From Epiperipatus broadwayi (Eukaryota > Onychophora > Udeonychophora > Euonychophora > Peripatidae), in NCBI GenBank assembly GCA_028023455.1, contig JAQFVV010006721.1:306640-370639 (forward strand): a stretch of DNA of 64,000 nt. The letters are read 5' to 3'. The notes beneath the pieces were generated by a model. That model ran no database searches, was not told the DNA's origin, and saw nothing but the letters and a program-made list of their open reading frames with translations. The first letter of the stretch is position 1. Every line of letters starts with the position of its first letter. The position numbers were made by a program, and so were the translations under genes. Positions 36,230 through 49,011 of this stretch are shown one piece after another.

Positions 36230-37980
36230 ATTATGCTTTATATATAAATTATATTATAAAAGATATAAATTTCAAATAAGTTTTTTTTTTTATGGATTTG
36301 AATAATTTATTTATAGTATTTTTTAAAAGTATGCCACTTGAATAAGCTATGTAATATTGTATAATTTTATTTATATAACTCATATATAATACCTGTGACA
36401 ATAATTATGAATTTATGAAGTTAAAAGACATTATAACTATTGTAAAAAGAAAAAAAAGAAATGAGAAAGAACCCCTCCCCCCCAAAAAAAAAAAACCTAG
36501 AAGAAAGAGTGTGTAAAAATAATAAAAAGGGGAAAAAAGGAAAGATAAAAAATAAAGTGAATTGATGAGAGAAAGCAAGAAAAGTAAATAAGAAAAGATA
36601 AAGAGCAAATGACTTGAGAAAAGTGAGATGATAAATAAAAAGAAATGATATTTTTGCTGACACAACTTGACAAAATTATATAATAAATAACAATACAATA
36701 ATAAAACAAAATTTTTATTAAAAACATATAATAAAAAAATGGAAAGATAAGATGCAAACGTAGCTGAATTATAAAAAAAATCAGTTGAAAGTAAAATCTT
36801 TAAATGGATGTTCTGAGTTTATAAAACTTGTCAATCTGTTTTAATTAAAGTAGAAAAAAAAACTAATTAGCAATCGCTACTATTAGTTTATGAAAATTCA
36901 AATAGAAGAAAACTGACCCCCCCCCCCATAAGTTAATGATAAGTACCGTGTTTTTTTTTTCATAGTTTGTGGTGGAGTTGGTTTATTTCCCTTTGAATTT
37001 CATATACTTTAAGCTATGCATATTTGATATTTATATTTACAAACTGATGTGTTTGTTAAAAATGATTTTCAGTCTCTATTCTCTACTTGCACAAATGTAA
37101 TTTTAAAATGATTAATGTTACAATTAAATTTGGCCAATATATTATTTCAAGCTTTATTTCCAGCAAAATGCCAGCAAATAGAAGTTTATAAAGAATCGAA
37201 GCTGAAACGATAGATGGAGTTACTATCTTCTTTATTTTTTATTGATTCATGAGTTATTTAACCGTAGCTTATCAGGGGGGAATGTGAGATTGGGTTACTT
37301 GTGTTTAAACTTTATGCAAAAATAATAAATTTTATATGCATATTTTATATTAACATTAGTTTAGTTCTTTTTTTTTTGAAAAAAAAAATAAAATAAAAAT
37401 AATAATAATAATAAAAGTTTTAATGATAATTAGATTTTTTTTCAAGATGAACATTAAAAAATGTTTATAACTTAAAAACAGATTCTTTGAATTTTGATAG
37501 TCAATTAAAACCCAGTTCAAACCCAGAGCAAGATGCAAATACTTTTTTTTCATAAAGAAAAAAAATTTGGAATCACCTTATAATGAAGAAATCAAAGAAA
37601 AACATTTTAGTAACTGATCATCTAATATTGGATGAAAAACAGATATTTAATTATTTTCAGCTGGAGAATAAAGATTGCAAAATGATCTAGGTTGGTCAGA
37701 ATTTTAAAAAAAATATAACTGTTACATGATGGTAATGGCATAGCAATCTGGCCAAAAGAAAGACCCACAAACACAAAATTTTTTAGAGACAATTATTGCT
37801 TTCTTATTGTTTTTGTAATAAATTGAAAATAATAAAAGATTTTAATAAAAATTTAATTGGGCCAAAAGATTTAAAGATTTTATAATGACAACTACTGAAT
37901 ATAAGGAGACATTGAAAACAGCCCTGAAAAAGAGTAATTACTATTTAATTTTCACTACGTCACTCTCATGCAAGGTAGGG
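36230..37980. other. no gene seen
   Basis: Low-complexity A/G-rich stretch at 36430-36760 gives artefactual long minus-strand frames (Phe/Leu/Ser/Tyr rich). A plus-strand acceptor (tttatttccag, about 37151-37161) precedes a short frame ending in a stop (KCQQIEVYKESKLKR), too weak to call. Confidence 0.4.
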
Positions 37981-38009
37981 ATTGGTTTGTACCTGCTTTT
38001 AACACCTTG

Positions 38010-38125
38010 TGAATTTTGGGGATCATAGATCTTTTTCACATGTCTTTGGCCATATGTCTATGATTACATTTCTCCATAAGGTATTAAAAGTGGATAGAAA
38101 CCAGTTCTTAACTTGGATGAGAGTA
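38010..38125. repeat. dispersed repeat D, copy 2
   Basis: Matches 22240-22345: ttggggatcata, ttggccatatgt, ggtattaaaagtggatagaa and cttggatgagagtaat. Minus strand partly open (VKNWFLSTFNTLWRNV). A SINE-A is inserted at its right end. Confidence 0.5.
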
Positions 38126-38138
38126 ATTAGTAATTTTT

Positions 38139-38242
38139 TTTTAAGTGCCATAGCATCAGCCGGGATGCGAACCCGCAACCTGGGCAACTGCCTGCAAATG
38201 CAAGGCAGTCGCGCTGACCTCTCGACCACAAATGCAAGACAA
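38139..38242 (-). mobile_element. SINE-A copy with 15 bp target-site duplication
   Basis: On the minus strand: TGGTCGAGAGGTCAGCGCG (variant head), CTGCCTTGCATTTGCAGGCA, GCGGGTTCGCATCCCGGC (B-box zone), GATGCTATGGCA, poly(A). The flanks taattagtaattttt (38124-38138) and the same at 38243-38257 form a perfect duplication. Youngest-looking insertion of the variant subfamily. Confidence 0.82.
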
Positions 38243-38354
38243 TAATTAGTAATTTTTAAAAATTTGTAATTTTGAAAGTGAAGATAAGATTATTATACAT
38301 ATTTATATTCTGAAGATAAAATTGAGTTCAATAAAAATTTTATGACAATTATTT

Positions 38355-40420
38355 CATCATCATTTTTTATCATTATTAATCCATCGAAGAATAAAGGTGT
38401 CTACAAGTTTAATTCCAGTTGTCCAATCCATAGTCTCTCTTTTCTACATTGCACAAATTTCTTATTTTATCCATCCAGTTCACATGTGAACTGTTTCTAA
38501 GTCTTAGAATTTATTGATTTCCATTTGACTACTTTAATTGTTCATTTATTATCAACTCCTCTAGCAATATATTTAGTTCAGGTTAATATTTTTAATGTTT
38601 TCCATCGATTTATTTTCTCACTCAAATATTTCACTTTTGATCCCTTATTATTATTTCCAATATAAATTTCCCAATACTTTTCTGAGTGACCTGAAAACTG
38701 TATTCTTGTTCATTAAGTATCAAAATCTCATATTCGTATTCACACATGTAATTATATGTTAAAAGCATTTCATTCGATTAATTTCAACCATTATATTTCT
38801 GTTTGTATTTATAATCTGAACTAAGATGTTTTTAGTTGTTCAGTTCTTTTAATTTGTCTTCATTTTCCTCTGAGAAAAATTATTGATTATTATTTTAGTC
38901 TTTCACTATTTATTCTTAATCCTATTTTTTTTACATTCATATGAGAAATTTTTGCAACATTTTGGAGGCTCTAAAGCATACCTTGCTGGTCTAACTGCAT
39001 TATCTATAAAATCTAGATAACTTAAATAATCTCCATGAATTTTTATCTCTTAAAAAAATTAAAATGTTATTCCACAAAATATTTCTTAAATTTGCTACAA
39101 AATGGTTGGAAAAATGGAATCATCTTGTAGTACCCTCGTATCAACATTAAACTTTATAGCGTCATCATGAACTATCATCACAGCTATTTTGTTTTGATAA
39201 ATATTCTTCAGAAGATGATAATATCTTGAGTCCATATTTGATGATTCAAAACATTAATCACTGTGAAATTTTTTTTTATAAAATCAAATGCTTTTTAAAA
39301 TGTATAAACCCAAAGTAAAATACAATTCATATTTATTGGTCTCTTCTATCCTTGGACGTTCCGCTAGCTAAAAGTCACTTTTATATTTAACATACTTTTT
39401 TAATTGGTTAAAATCAAAAGTTTTCTGCAGACAAGTTATAATTATCTTAAGAACTATTTTCTATAGAAATAATAGAAGACTGCCAACTTTGCAAGTTATT
39501 AAACAGGCAAAACTCTCCATACAGTAGTGCCACTCAGTGCAAGCCAGAGTAATCAATGGATTCCAGATGGCTTGTGCATAGAACCTATCTAGTGCATACT
39601 CATCCAAGATCTCCTAACTAGTTTCTAGCTTGTGGCTTTTGTCAGTGAGGAGACTTGGATCATGTGATGTTTAGTGGTTTAAGTTTGCAAGTTCTAACAT
39701 TTTCTTTATCATCTTTCTTGAATATCAATACATCTATATCTTTCCAATCATCTACCATATCTTTATCATTTAAATGTTTGGTATATAGTTTTATTAACAA
39801 TATTTCTATTTCTTCACGTGATTTTTTAAAGATAGCAATTATAAGTTCATTATTTCCTAGAGCTTTTTCCTTCTTCATAATTTAACCTTCTTCATAGTTT
39901 AATTGCATGTCTCACCTCTTTATTTAAAATTAGAAATTCAGATGTTGCAATTATAGCAATTACTATGTTTTCTTGTTTTTTATTACTATATAATTCATTA
40001 TGGATGTCTTCTTTATATTTCATGATATAATATTTTCATCCTTTTTTGCTGAAAGCTGAAATAATTATATTTTCAATAGTAAATGTTATTTTATACTTTT
40101 GTATCTTTTATTCTTTTCTATAGCCTTTCTGATCAATTCATAGTTATATTTTTCATATCATTATTAACTATTTTTCACATCATTAAATATTCAATTCCGT
40201 TTAATAAATTATTTAATAATGTTTTCATATTTCTTCTTTTCTTCATATACTATTGGTGATATGTTTATTTTTATACTTGCTATTCTTCATTCCAGTGCTT
40301 AATAAAGCATCAGCTATTTTTTATTGATTTCAGTTAAATTTGAAATATCTTTAAAATCTGTTAATATTTTAAAATACTTAACAAGTTCTTATTTAGATTT
40401 ATTGGAGTAGTTCGGAGGTT
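38355..40420 (-). pseudogene. decayed LINE (non-LTR retrotransposon), RT to C-terminus
   Basis: On the minus strand, reading leftwards: a probable endonuclease/RT linker (40400-39900); KKEKALGNNELIIAIFKK...LYTKHLNDKDMVDDWKDID...FKKDDKENVR (39878-39660), the start of the RT domain; RVLQDDSIFPTIL (about 39150-39100), where a G-V-x-Q-G-D-x-I-S-P block is expected; IKIHGDYLSYLDFIDN (about 39055-39000), where the catalytic F-A-D-D has become F-I-D-N; and WMDKIR near 38480 in the C-terminus, with a CAT-rich 3' tail. Many stops: inactive. A foldback copy (39499-39684) interrupts it. Confidence 0.6.
39499..39684. mobile_element. foldback element FB-1, copy d (left arm plus outer flank)
   Basis: Starts ttaaacaggcaaaactctcc, runs through aatcaatggattccagatgg and ttgtggcttttgtcagtgag, then jumps to ttggatcatgtgatgtttag tggtttaa, the outer flank. 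Inserted in the decayed LINE. Confidence 0.7.
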
Positions 40421-40492
40421 AAAAACATCAGCTATTAATTTTGCATTTTTTAAATACTAGATGACAAGATATCATGGAGAATTGAAGCTTAA

Positions 40493-41800
40493 ATGGATCA
40501 GCCTAAAAAAAATAACAATGCAGTGGAAAAGCCAAGAGAGGAGAATATAAGGGTGGATGAAAACTTCATTCACCAGATTATGATGATGATGCAACAAATG
40601 TTTGACCAACAAAACAGCCAAATCAGGAATGGAATCCATGAAATCATATATGGTCAAGCTGACCATCAGTTTAGAAAATAAAATGGTTAAACAGAATAAT
40701 AAACTGAAAATGGAATTCATAAGGCTTAGTAACCAAACTTTGAGATTGAGAGATGAAGTCAAAGATATGAAGGAAAAGATCGCAAGATAGACTCCAAATG
40801 TCAAAATAGAATGATGGAATTGGAAAGACAACTAGAAGGCTTAGTTCTGGAAATTATGTGAGCATGTATGAGCCTAAGCCTTAATAGGAAGGAAAGACAA
40901 GATCAACAGGAATCACAAATGAAGGCGAAATAGAGCAAATAGATTCAAAAATAAGAGCCATTTTAATCATACAAAATAAATAGGATGTCTAATGTAGAAG
41001 ACAAAGTTAATGAAGAGAAATAATCAGACCAAAATGGAAGCACAAGTTGTGATCGAGAATGAAATCTCTTGAAATAACGAGGGCCTTGAAAAGATGACTG
41101 ACAATCAAAATAATTTATGAGCCCAAATAAAGAAACTAAAAGGATCAATTGACCAGTGTATTGGGATAATAGAGGATAGGTTAATAAAAAGGACCAGGTA
41201 AATATTATAGAAATAACCCTGAGGAGCTCCCAGGGCCAAAGGTAATAAGAGGAAAGGATGTCACTCATGGGAAAACTAGATACTTCCGTTGAAAAGGTCT
41301 TAGGCCAAGAAAGGGACCATAATAAGATAGATCACACAAGTAAAATTGAGAAAGAGGGGAGAATAACACCTCTACAGCATGTATTTATAAATAAAGACCC
41401 TGGTCAAAAGAAAAAAGACCAAGGAAGTCAGAAGACCAAACCTATAGAAAATATAACAAGAGTAAGACCAATATAAAAGAATGTACAGTGAGCTCAGGCA
41501 ACCAATTTATTAAGCTGAAGTTGTTTATCCACTGAAATCCCTACTGTACATCTTAAGAGCCTGGACCTGTACCTCTTGATAAACCAGAAGCTATCAGAAA
41601 GGGAGAATATCACAATCAGATACAGCCATTTGCAAGATGATGCATTGGCATGGTGGGAGTCACTGTTCCAGACTTCATCAACCTTTGAGAATTACAAATG
41701 CCTAGTAATAAAGAGTTTCTGAAATGAAAATAGACAGGAAGCATTACAATATCCCATAATGCAAGAGAAGTACCATAATGCACCAGGAGAGATGTTGGTG
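40493..41800 (+). pseudogene. gypsy gag remnant
   Basis: Begins MDQPKKNNNAVEKPREENIR and a Met/Gln run (IMMMMQQMFDQQ), then coiled-coil-like Lys/Glu-rich stretches. A later part (about 41600-41760) has DDALAWWESLFQTSSTFENY with the Trp pair of Ty3 capsid domains, then a stop. A final zinc knuckle is not intact; only QDCP near 42370 hints at it. Confidence 0.6.
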
Positions 41801-43069
41801 AAATTTTTTAAAGACAGCCCACCAGGTTAAAAATGCTAGATACTTAACCACTAAGTGAGAGACAAATTCTTTGCATAGTTTGGCATAACCTTCTGAAGAT
41901 TGAGAAATTGTTAATATGTACCAACTTTAGTAGCATTGAACAGCTTGCAGAATTAGTTAATAGTATGGCCATCAATAGCTAAAACATACATAGTTAATTC
42001 AGCAAAAAGGAAAAGAAAAAACTCCCCATTAATACCATGAACTACAAAAGAAAAACAACCAATACCAAAAATAAAAAGACAATGTTGAAAAACCTACAAA
42101 TAGTAGAAATGATGAGATCAATGGCCAACAAAGATTGGGCACAAAACCTACATTCAAGAAACCCAATACCATACCAAAGCCATCAATCATGGGGTTAAAT
42201 AAAACTTAAATAAAAAAAGTAGCACAAAAAATTAAATGGGTACTTGAGAGATCATTCCTCATCTCAAGCAATCACATTAAATACAGCAAACAAAATAAAA
42301 CCTTTAGTCAGGAAAATAACCAATATGATATATTCATAGGAAGATAAAGCACCTAGATATGCTATACAAGATTGCCCCATGATAGAAATATTGATGAGGA
42401 TTTGCCTACAAGAGCACTAATTGACTGGAAGCCAGACATCCATGGTATTGATGGATCTTTATAATAAAATTACACATAAAAAATTCTAACATTAAAGTTC
42501 TATCACTAAGTTTAGTTTATGTGACCCTATCCAACAACAGAGTGGCCAAACTAACCCCAAAGCAAATCTGGATAGAGGTAAAGGTCAGCCAAACAATATT
42601 CTACCATATGTTCTTTATCTTAAATGGCTTCATTCATGAAGCCATCCTACTCATGAACAACTGTCTAGTTAATTTCCTTAATAAAGTAGAGTCAGTGATG
42701 AAGTCTTAGAAATGACACTGCTGCTGAGATATGACCTGCCCAAAATTAACTGCAAAGCATCACATCTTCTTGAGGCACTCATACAAACAGTTCACTGAAT
42801 CCAATTTGATCAATGGTGATAACAAGAGCAAATTGAGGTCCATCATTGATAAATACAATGAAATATTTTCCAAAGTGTCAAGAGTATTACAAAAATTTTA
42901 ACAATGCATCAAATTATTTGATGACCAGCCATTTTAATCCAAGTCATTCCCCAAACCACACCAATATCATGAGAAAATAAACAAGCAAATCAAAAAGATT
43001 ATTGAGTGGGAGATTATTTCCAAATGCTCTTCACCATACTGCAGTCCTGAAATCCTGTAGTAACAATGA

Positions 43070-43590
43070 AGAAGAAATATGGGTCAATGAAATTTTGTCG
43101 AGATGCTAGGCAATTAAACAAAATTGCCATTTCTGGCAGGAATATATCACAGACCATCTATGAGCTGTTCATAAGATTTGGGAATAAGAAAGTATTCCCG
43201 ACTTTTTAACTTAACCTCCAGCTATTGGCAGATAGAACTCTACCCAGAGAACCACCAATCCAATGCTTTCCAGTATGAAGGCATAACATTTCAGTTTAAC
43301 TAAATGCTATTTAGATTGATTAATAGTGGTGCCCAAACCATCTCTTCTAAGATTAAGCAAATAACCACTATTTACATAGATGACTCGATAATTGTCTCAT
43401 CAGAACTCTTTCACCATTTGGGAAATTTTTTCAAAGAATACCATGATAAAGGGATCAATGTCTCTTTTAATAAAAGTACTCTGATGAGTAATGAAGTGAC
43501 CTTATTAGGACATATTATTGGGAAATGTGACCTTATCTTCATAAGATCAGTGTGTTGCAGAACTTTCCGAAGACTATGAATAAAAACAAA
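43070..43590 (+). pseudogene. gypsy reverse transcriptase remnant
   Basis: FCRDARQLNKIAISGRN (D-x-R-x-L-N block), ELFIRFGNKKVFPTF then a stop where the catalytic F-D-L motif is expected, ITFQFN, then TTIYIDDSIIVSSELFHH with the Y-x-D-D catalytic motif kept as YIDD, and VTLLGHIIG (L-G-H block). Frame breaks lie between 43200 and 43350. Confidence 0.8.
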
Positions 43591-43764
43591 TCTGATCTTT
43601 TTTGAGGCTTTTTTTACAAAAATTCTCTGATGGCATGGAATCATTGGTTGAAACTCATCAGAAAATATGAAAAATGGAATTGGACCAAAGATCAAAACAA
43701 GGCATTTGAGAAAATTAGAACAGAATTTCTATGCCTTTCTTGATTTTAATAAATCCTCCATTGT

Positions 43765-44095
43765 ATAAACTGATAGTAGTGGTTACAGATTAAAGGTAAC
43801 ATTATCCTAAATCCAGGAGGATGGCCAACCAGGAATCTTCTATTTCATTAGTCACCTGCTAAAGAGTTTATAATTAAGTTATATGGCTATAGAAAAATAG
43901 GCACTGGCAATAGTGTGGGCTTAGACAAATGTTGCTGGGATCAATGGTAATAGTGATCATAGATCACAAGAGCCTTGAATTCTTGAATCACAGATATCTC
44001 ACTAACAGCCAATTGGTCAGATGGAGCTTCTTGCTATGAGCATTCAACTATACAGTCCAATATTGTAAAGGATCCAAAACGTAGTATATTGGCTA
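43765..44095 (+). pseudogene. gypsy RNase H remnant
   Basis: TDSSGY opens the domain, then GQPGIFYFISHLLKSL, MAIEK.ALAIVWA, VIIDHKSLEFL (D-H-x-x-L block), NSQLVRWSFLL and YCKGSKN near the end. Residues of the fold are recognisable, but at least three stops interrupt it. Confidence 0.7.
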
Positions 44096-44394
44096 CTAAG
44101 TTGAAATCCATGTTAGGTCAGAACAATCACACTTATCCATAGACAATACCTATATTACCAACATTGATGCAATATTCAATAAAGATGTAAAGAATGATTT
44201 AGTAAATATTCATTACCTACAGCCCCAAGATAAAAAAACTGATCACAATTATTAAAACATTGAATGGAAAGGAAGTTCTGTATATGGCCAATGTATTTTT
44301 TGAGATCATTAGCAAACATGGTCTTATTATACAAAATTAATAATAAGATGTATGAGTTGAAGGTAATGATATCTGACAGGCTAAAAACCCAACC

Positions 44395-45375
44395 ATACAA
44401 TACATGCATCATTTTGGGCACCATGGAGCCCATACAACTGATAAGATGCTTAAAAATTGGGTTTACTGGACTGGAATATACAAAGACACCCTAAATATAA
44501 TCCAGCAATGTCAAGCTTGCATAAGGGCAAAGCCAGTAAAACAAAATTCTATCACTTTAATTAAATCTATAATACCAACAAGATCAAGTGAGATCTTAGC
44601 TATAGACTTCTATGGGCCCTTGCCACCATTTAATAAATAAAGGTATCTGTTAGAAACTAATGATCTCTTTTCAAAATTCATCCACTTACCCAATGCCCCA
44701 AGCTAATACTAAATATACAGTCAAAGTATTAGACATGTTCCACTTTAAGGAAATAGGGAAACCAGAAATGATCCTATCAGATTATTGTACCCCTTTGCTA
44801 TCTAAAAGTGAAAGAAATGGGTAGAAAGGCAACAAATAAAACAAGTGCAAACCTTTATTAGAAATCCATAATCAAATCCATGTGAATACATCATGCATCA
44901 ACTTGGACATTTGTTTAGGATATATTTAGAAGAAAGACATAAGGGGTGGGTGAATTATGTGAAGCATGTAACTGAATACATTAATTGGAGTGTGAATAAA
45001 TTCACAGGGTTTACACCATCCATAGGGTTCAGATCCATCAGGTTACATTTAAAACAAAATATCTCAAGTTTGCTTAAAACACACAAACCAACATTCACAA
45101 AAACCTCTAGTAGAGCCTGAAGAGGATCGGAGAAAAGCCCATGACTGAATCAAGTACATGGCAAGTAAGTGTAACAAAAACCAAGTAAACTCAAATAACC
45201 AATTCCAAATAGGAAACTTGGTTTTTGTCAAAACCACCTCATGTCAGCAAGCTGCATGAATTCATTTTTAATAAAATCTGCAATGCATATGAGGGACCAT
45301 ATAAGTTCATAAAAATTTCAGGTCCCAACACATACTGGTTGGAATGTAGTGAAATAAGGGGTACCAACTCAAAGC
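44395..45375 (+). pseudogene. gypsy integrase remnant with GPY/F end
   Basis: Zinc-binding part: MHHFGHHGAHTTDKMLKNWV, VYWTGIYKDT, QQCQACIRAKP (H-H-C-C). Catalytic triad visible: AIDFYGPLPP (D, about 44601), MILSDY (D, about 44780) and SNPCEYIMHQLG (E, about 44883). Then YVKHVTEYINWSVNKFTGFT, and near 45290 GPYKFIKISGPNTYWLE, a GPY/F module. Stops occur after the first D block and after residue SSRA (45120). Confidence 0.82.
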
Positions 45376-45419
45376 TCTCAGTTGAGAAGTTTTGAGAGAT
45401 AAGCAACATCAAGTAGCCT

Positions 45420-48310
45420 CAAAGAGTTTTTTTGGTTTAGGTACATACTTATTCAACTATAAAAGTTATAAACCATAAAAGATGAATATAAACATTTTTT
45501 GGGGAAAGATACACCCCAAAGCCACTACAATAGTCTACACTGTTGTACAAAAAACTCCAATACTTTTAGCATGAACAAACTTATTAAGAAAAAACAGACA
45601 AATTAGGAGTTTTTCAAATCCAATCAGCTATACCCTATTATCTTTATATATACTTACACAAGGTATCATACCAAGGGTCCAATCACTTGAACATGTGATG
45701 ACACCATGAAAATGGAAATATTTATAGTTAACTTTGGTAAATTTCTCACAATGGAAACCAATTTTTTCATAACTGCAAATTCAATGGGCAAAGAAGTAAA
45801 TCAAGTTTCTCAAATAACAATGTTATAAAAAGCTCTTTATTATCAAACATCATATGGGTAAATTAATCCAGGTTTAAACAATAAAATCATAACTTATATT
45901 AATTGAGGATTAAAACCCTTGCAGTCCATTTTAATCTTTCTAAGGGGAAGGAAAATGTATGAGTACAGTCCCAAACTATTAGAAACAAAGAGCATCTGAA
46001 ATAAACATACTTCTGAAATAACACACACTTAATTAAAGGTATAATGAACCTATTAACAATCTTTGTTATGTAAAAACAAATTATAACATTAATTACATTA
46101 TAAGTAGATTGTGACATCTTTTTTTGTTGTGTTGTCTACTCACTACAAAATAGTAATTGATTCTCAATTTCCCAAATCGCTGAATTTAGTATAAAAGAAT
46201 AGCGAAGGAAAATGGGATCTAAACTTAAGTTATTACATTAATAATTTTTTTTAAAAAAAAGACTAAGCAAAATAAAATTACATAAACAATAGCATGATAT
46301 ATAAAAGGCTCATGATATAGACTGGAATCACGAAAAAAGAAGAAACTGAATGGTTAAAAAAATGGAATAATTTTTGTAACCTATCAAAACATATTAAAAT
46401 AATGCTTAAAATGGAATTAATGTTTGATTTATGATTTAATAATTTTATAAAAGAACAAATTATCTCTAAAAGCTATTGGAAGTGATTTGAGGAGGAAAAG
46501 TTTATGGAGGTCAAAGGAATAATATATTTCCATAGAAAAGACTTATGTTAATAGCTCTAAGGGAATAATTTATGTAAAATTTTATTACTCAGTGACACGA
46601 AGCTTATAAGAAGAATTATTAGCTTGTTAGAGAAACAAAAAAACCCACACACCTCTAATCTACAGTAGATGATATTAATTCTAATAAATAATAAGCAATA
46701 CAAAAGAATGTGGGGGTAGGAAACTCACTAAATGTCATAGATGGTAGACTGCCAGTCATATCCCCATGAATAATTTGATTTTATAAACTAATAACATCAG
46801 TAATGTCTTCACCATTACCAGAAAGAGACAGTATTCACTAGGATTATGGAAAAAGCAGCAATGTACCAAGGAACATCACCTGCCACTGGTAAATTATCAA
46901 CCAGAGGATGACTAGACAACATCAAATGGATTACCAACTCCCAAGACTCAGGAATTTTCCTAATCCAGAAAGAACTAGCCATCTTATCATCTGTGTATCC
47001 ATGTGCTGAAGAATATCTAACTACATGAGCTAACAATTTCGATTAGTCAAATTATATATGTATCATATAGAATCCATTTTTCTTGGTTGTTATTTTTTTC
47101 ATTGAGAGAATTGATAATCTGGCACTAGAATCACCAGTCATCATTATTTAAACTGGTTCTCTAAGTAAATTACTACACTTTTTGATTGTAATGAAATCTA
47201 AATGCTGACACCTGATCTACTGACTAAAGAACTGGGTGACTGATTGGTGCTGAGGTGAGATTTTATCTAAAAAATATAAAATGCTCACACTAATACAGAA
47301 CAATTTTATATGTTTATTGTTATTGTTAAATTAACTTGATTATTATTTGTCATTTTGTATGACTGACTAAATCTCTTGTATGAATGGCTATTGCTATCAT
47401 AAACATGGATAACATCAAGGAGGGACTTTATACCCAAAGGCAATGGTCAGGCAATGGTCAGTAATTCATGATGCATTACCATGAATTAAGGTAGACAAGT
47501 TAAAGTCAGAGAATAGAAGGATTGGTTAGCAGGATAATCCCATATTTAGATCAGATCATCAATTACATTGTTAGACTAAGCAAATTGTTAGAGCAGGTTG
47601 TAGATGACCATCCTACATGGAGTCAAAGGTTAGGGGGTGATCATATTACATGAATCAAATGAAGGATGATCTGACCTACCCAAATGTCAAATTGATATGT
47701 TCTAACAGATTGTAAATCATCCATAATGGAATAAAGCTGTTAATGACTTATTTTATTTAATTAGAATTTGTGTATAGTTCCTCATTTATCTAACTTTCCA
47801 TTAACCATGCCATACCACACACATAACTCAAATGTGAATAATTATAGTTTTATATCAAACTTATGTTAATCATCACCCTAGCTTATTAGAATTATGCATA
47901 TAACTGTGGAGTTTGAATACCGAAGAGCAATGGAAGTATGAGAATAACCCACAATATCAAAGTCTTAAGGGATAATCATATGGTAATGATATATATCAGA
48001 GTGGAACTAAGCATACCATAAAATGATATATATTTACAAATGGCAAACTTTAGAGGCTTGAACTCATACCATTGCCTCAATGTACAATAAAATGATTGGT
48101 GCAAATAGCCAGGTCATCCCATTCCATTACCATTAATGACAAATTACTGGAGCTAGACACTATCCAATTATATCGTTAGGAATATGGTCACACATGTAAT
48201 ACCCCTGTTCCGTTACCATATATTTATATTGTTTTATTTTTGCAAATATTGATTCAGCATAATTCAAAGTTGTATTTATAATTTGTAAGTAATAATAAAT
48301 AAGTGATTAA
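45420..48310. other. no gene certain; possible retrotransposon 3' region
   Basis: Base composition is less AT-extreme than elsewhere, especially 46700-48200. AATAAA at about 47731 with nearby aataaaatg could be an LTR poly(A) signal of the adjacent gypsy element, but no repeat pair proves it. A 73-codon minus frame (46815-47036) is unrecognised. Confidence 0.3.
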
Positions 48311-48315
48311 TGAGG

Positions 48316-48371
48316 TTAAACAGGCAAAACTCTTCACACAGTATGGTGATCATGTGATTTTTAGTGGGTTA
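48316..48371. mobile_element. foldback element FB-1, copy e (deleted to its ends)
   Basis: ttaaacaggcaaaactcttc acacagta is joined directly to tggtgatcatgtgatttttagtgggttaa. Only the inner start and the outer end survive, showing these two blocks belong to one element. Confidence 0.65.
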
Positions 48372-48599
48372 ATTAATGAGATATTATAAGTACCAGTTTG
48401 TGAAATTTTATTCACTCAATATTTGAGTGAACAAAATGAAATACACACACACACATAAGCAAATTTTGATTCAACATAAGTAAAATTTTTAATGAAAAGA
48501 ATTATTCTTGCCTTTTTTAATACTAATTGTAAAGCAATATATCCATATCTGCAAATAGGATATACATTTTAAATACCTAAGAAATTTTTTATCATGTGT

Positions 48600-48800
48600 T
48601 AAAGGTCCTCCCTCCCATGAAAACATTACTCCAGGCCCTGTTTTTTCTTGGGTCAACTCTGTTTGGTGTATGTGTGCATAAAAGTTATCTACTTCTCCAT
48701 CACAAAGAGATCTTTTTGGGACATAAATGTAAAATATCTGCAATTGATATCTTATATTAAAATTGAATATATAATGTTACCACTATGCCTGAGATATTAC
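48600..48800 (-). pseudogene. possible LINE endonuclease fragment
   Basis: The minus frame MQIFYIYVPKRSLCDGEVDN FYAHIHQT resembles the I-Q-x-Y-A-P-T-x...D-E-x-x-x-F-Y stretch of LINE AP-endonuclease domains. Nothing recognisable follows. The Pro is kept, the Ala is Val. Short, so only moderate support. Confidence 0.38.
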
Positions 48801-49011
48801 TATTTTCCACTATGTTATTTCACCCCTTATTAATCTCATTCTATTTGTGATTTTAATATTTGTATTTTTATGATAAAGTATGTCTATTTTGAATATTAAT
48901 TGTCTTTTCAATTTTTTTCTATCTTTATAAAGTCCAATAATGTTTCATTTAATGTTACACCATTTTTTTTTCAATTCATATAATCTTCTTTTATTAAATT
49001 AAAAAAAACAC

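Larger units (their letters stand above)
40493..45400 (+). mobile_element. decayed Ty3/gypsy retrotransposon (internal region)
   Basis: Domains in order: Gag N-terminus (MDQPKKNNNAVEKPREEN..., Gln/Met-rich, from 40493), capsid (DDALAWWESLFQ, about 41637), RT (43070-43560), RNase H (43765-44095), integrase (44395-45375) with a GPY/F-type end. The Gag-RT-RH-IN order and the GPY module mark Ty3/gypsy. Dozens of stops and frameshifts: it is dead. No LTR pair was found; a decayed LINE abuts the left edge, so the 5' LTR is probably lost. No env-like frame was recognised. Confidence 0.85.

Noticed and set aside
36405-36757. Three overlapping minus frames of 80-97 codons
   Set aside because: Phe/Leu/Ser/Tyr-rich translations of an A/G-rich tract; no splice or promoter context.
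40472-40831. 119-codon minus frame
   Set aside because: Antisense of the gypsy gag start, which has recognisable motifs on the plus strand.
45420-48310. Env-like gene downstream of the gypsy pol
   Set aside because: No signal peptide, membrane anchor or long frame was visible.
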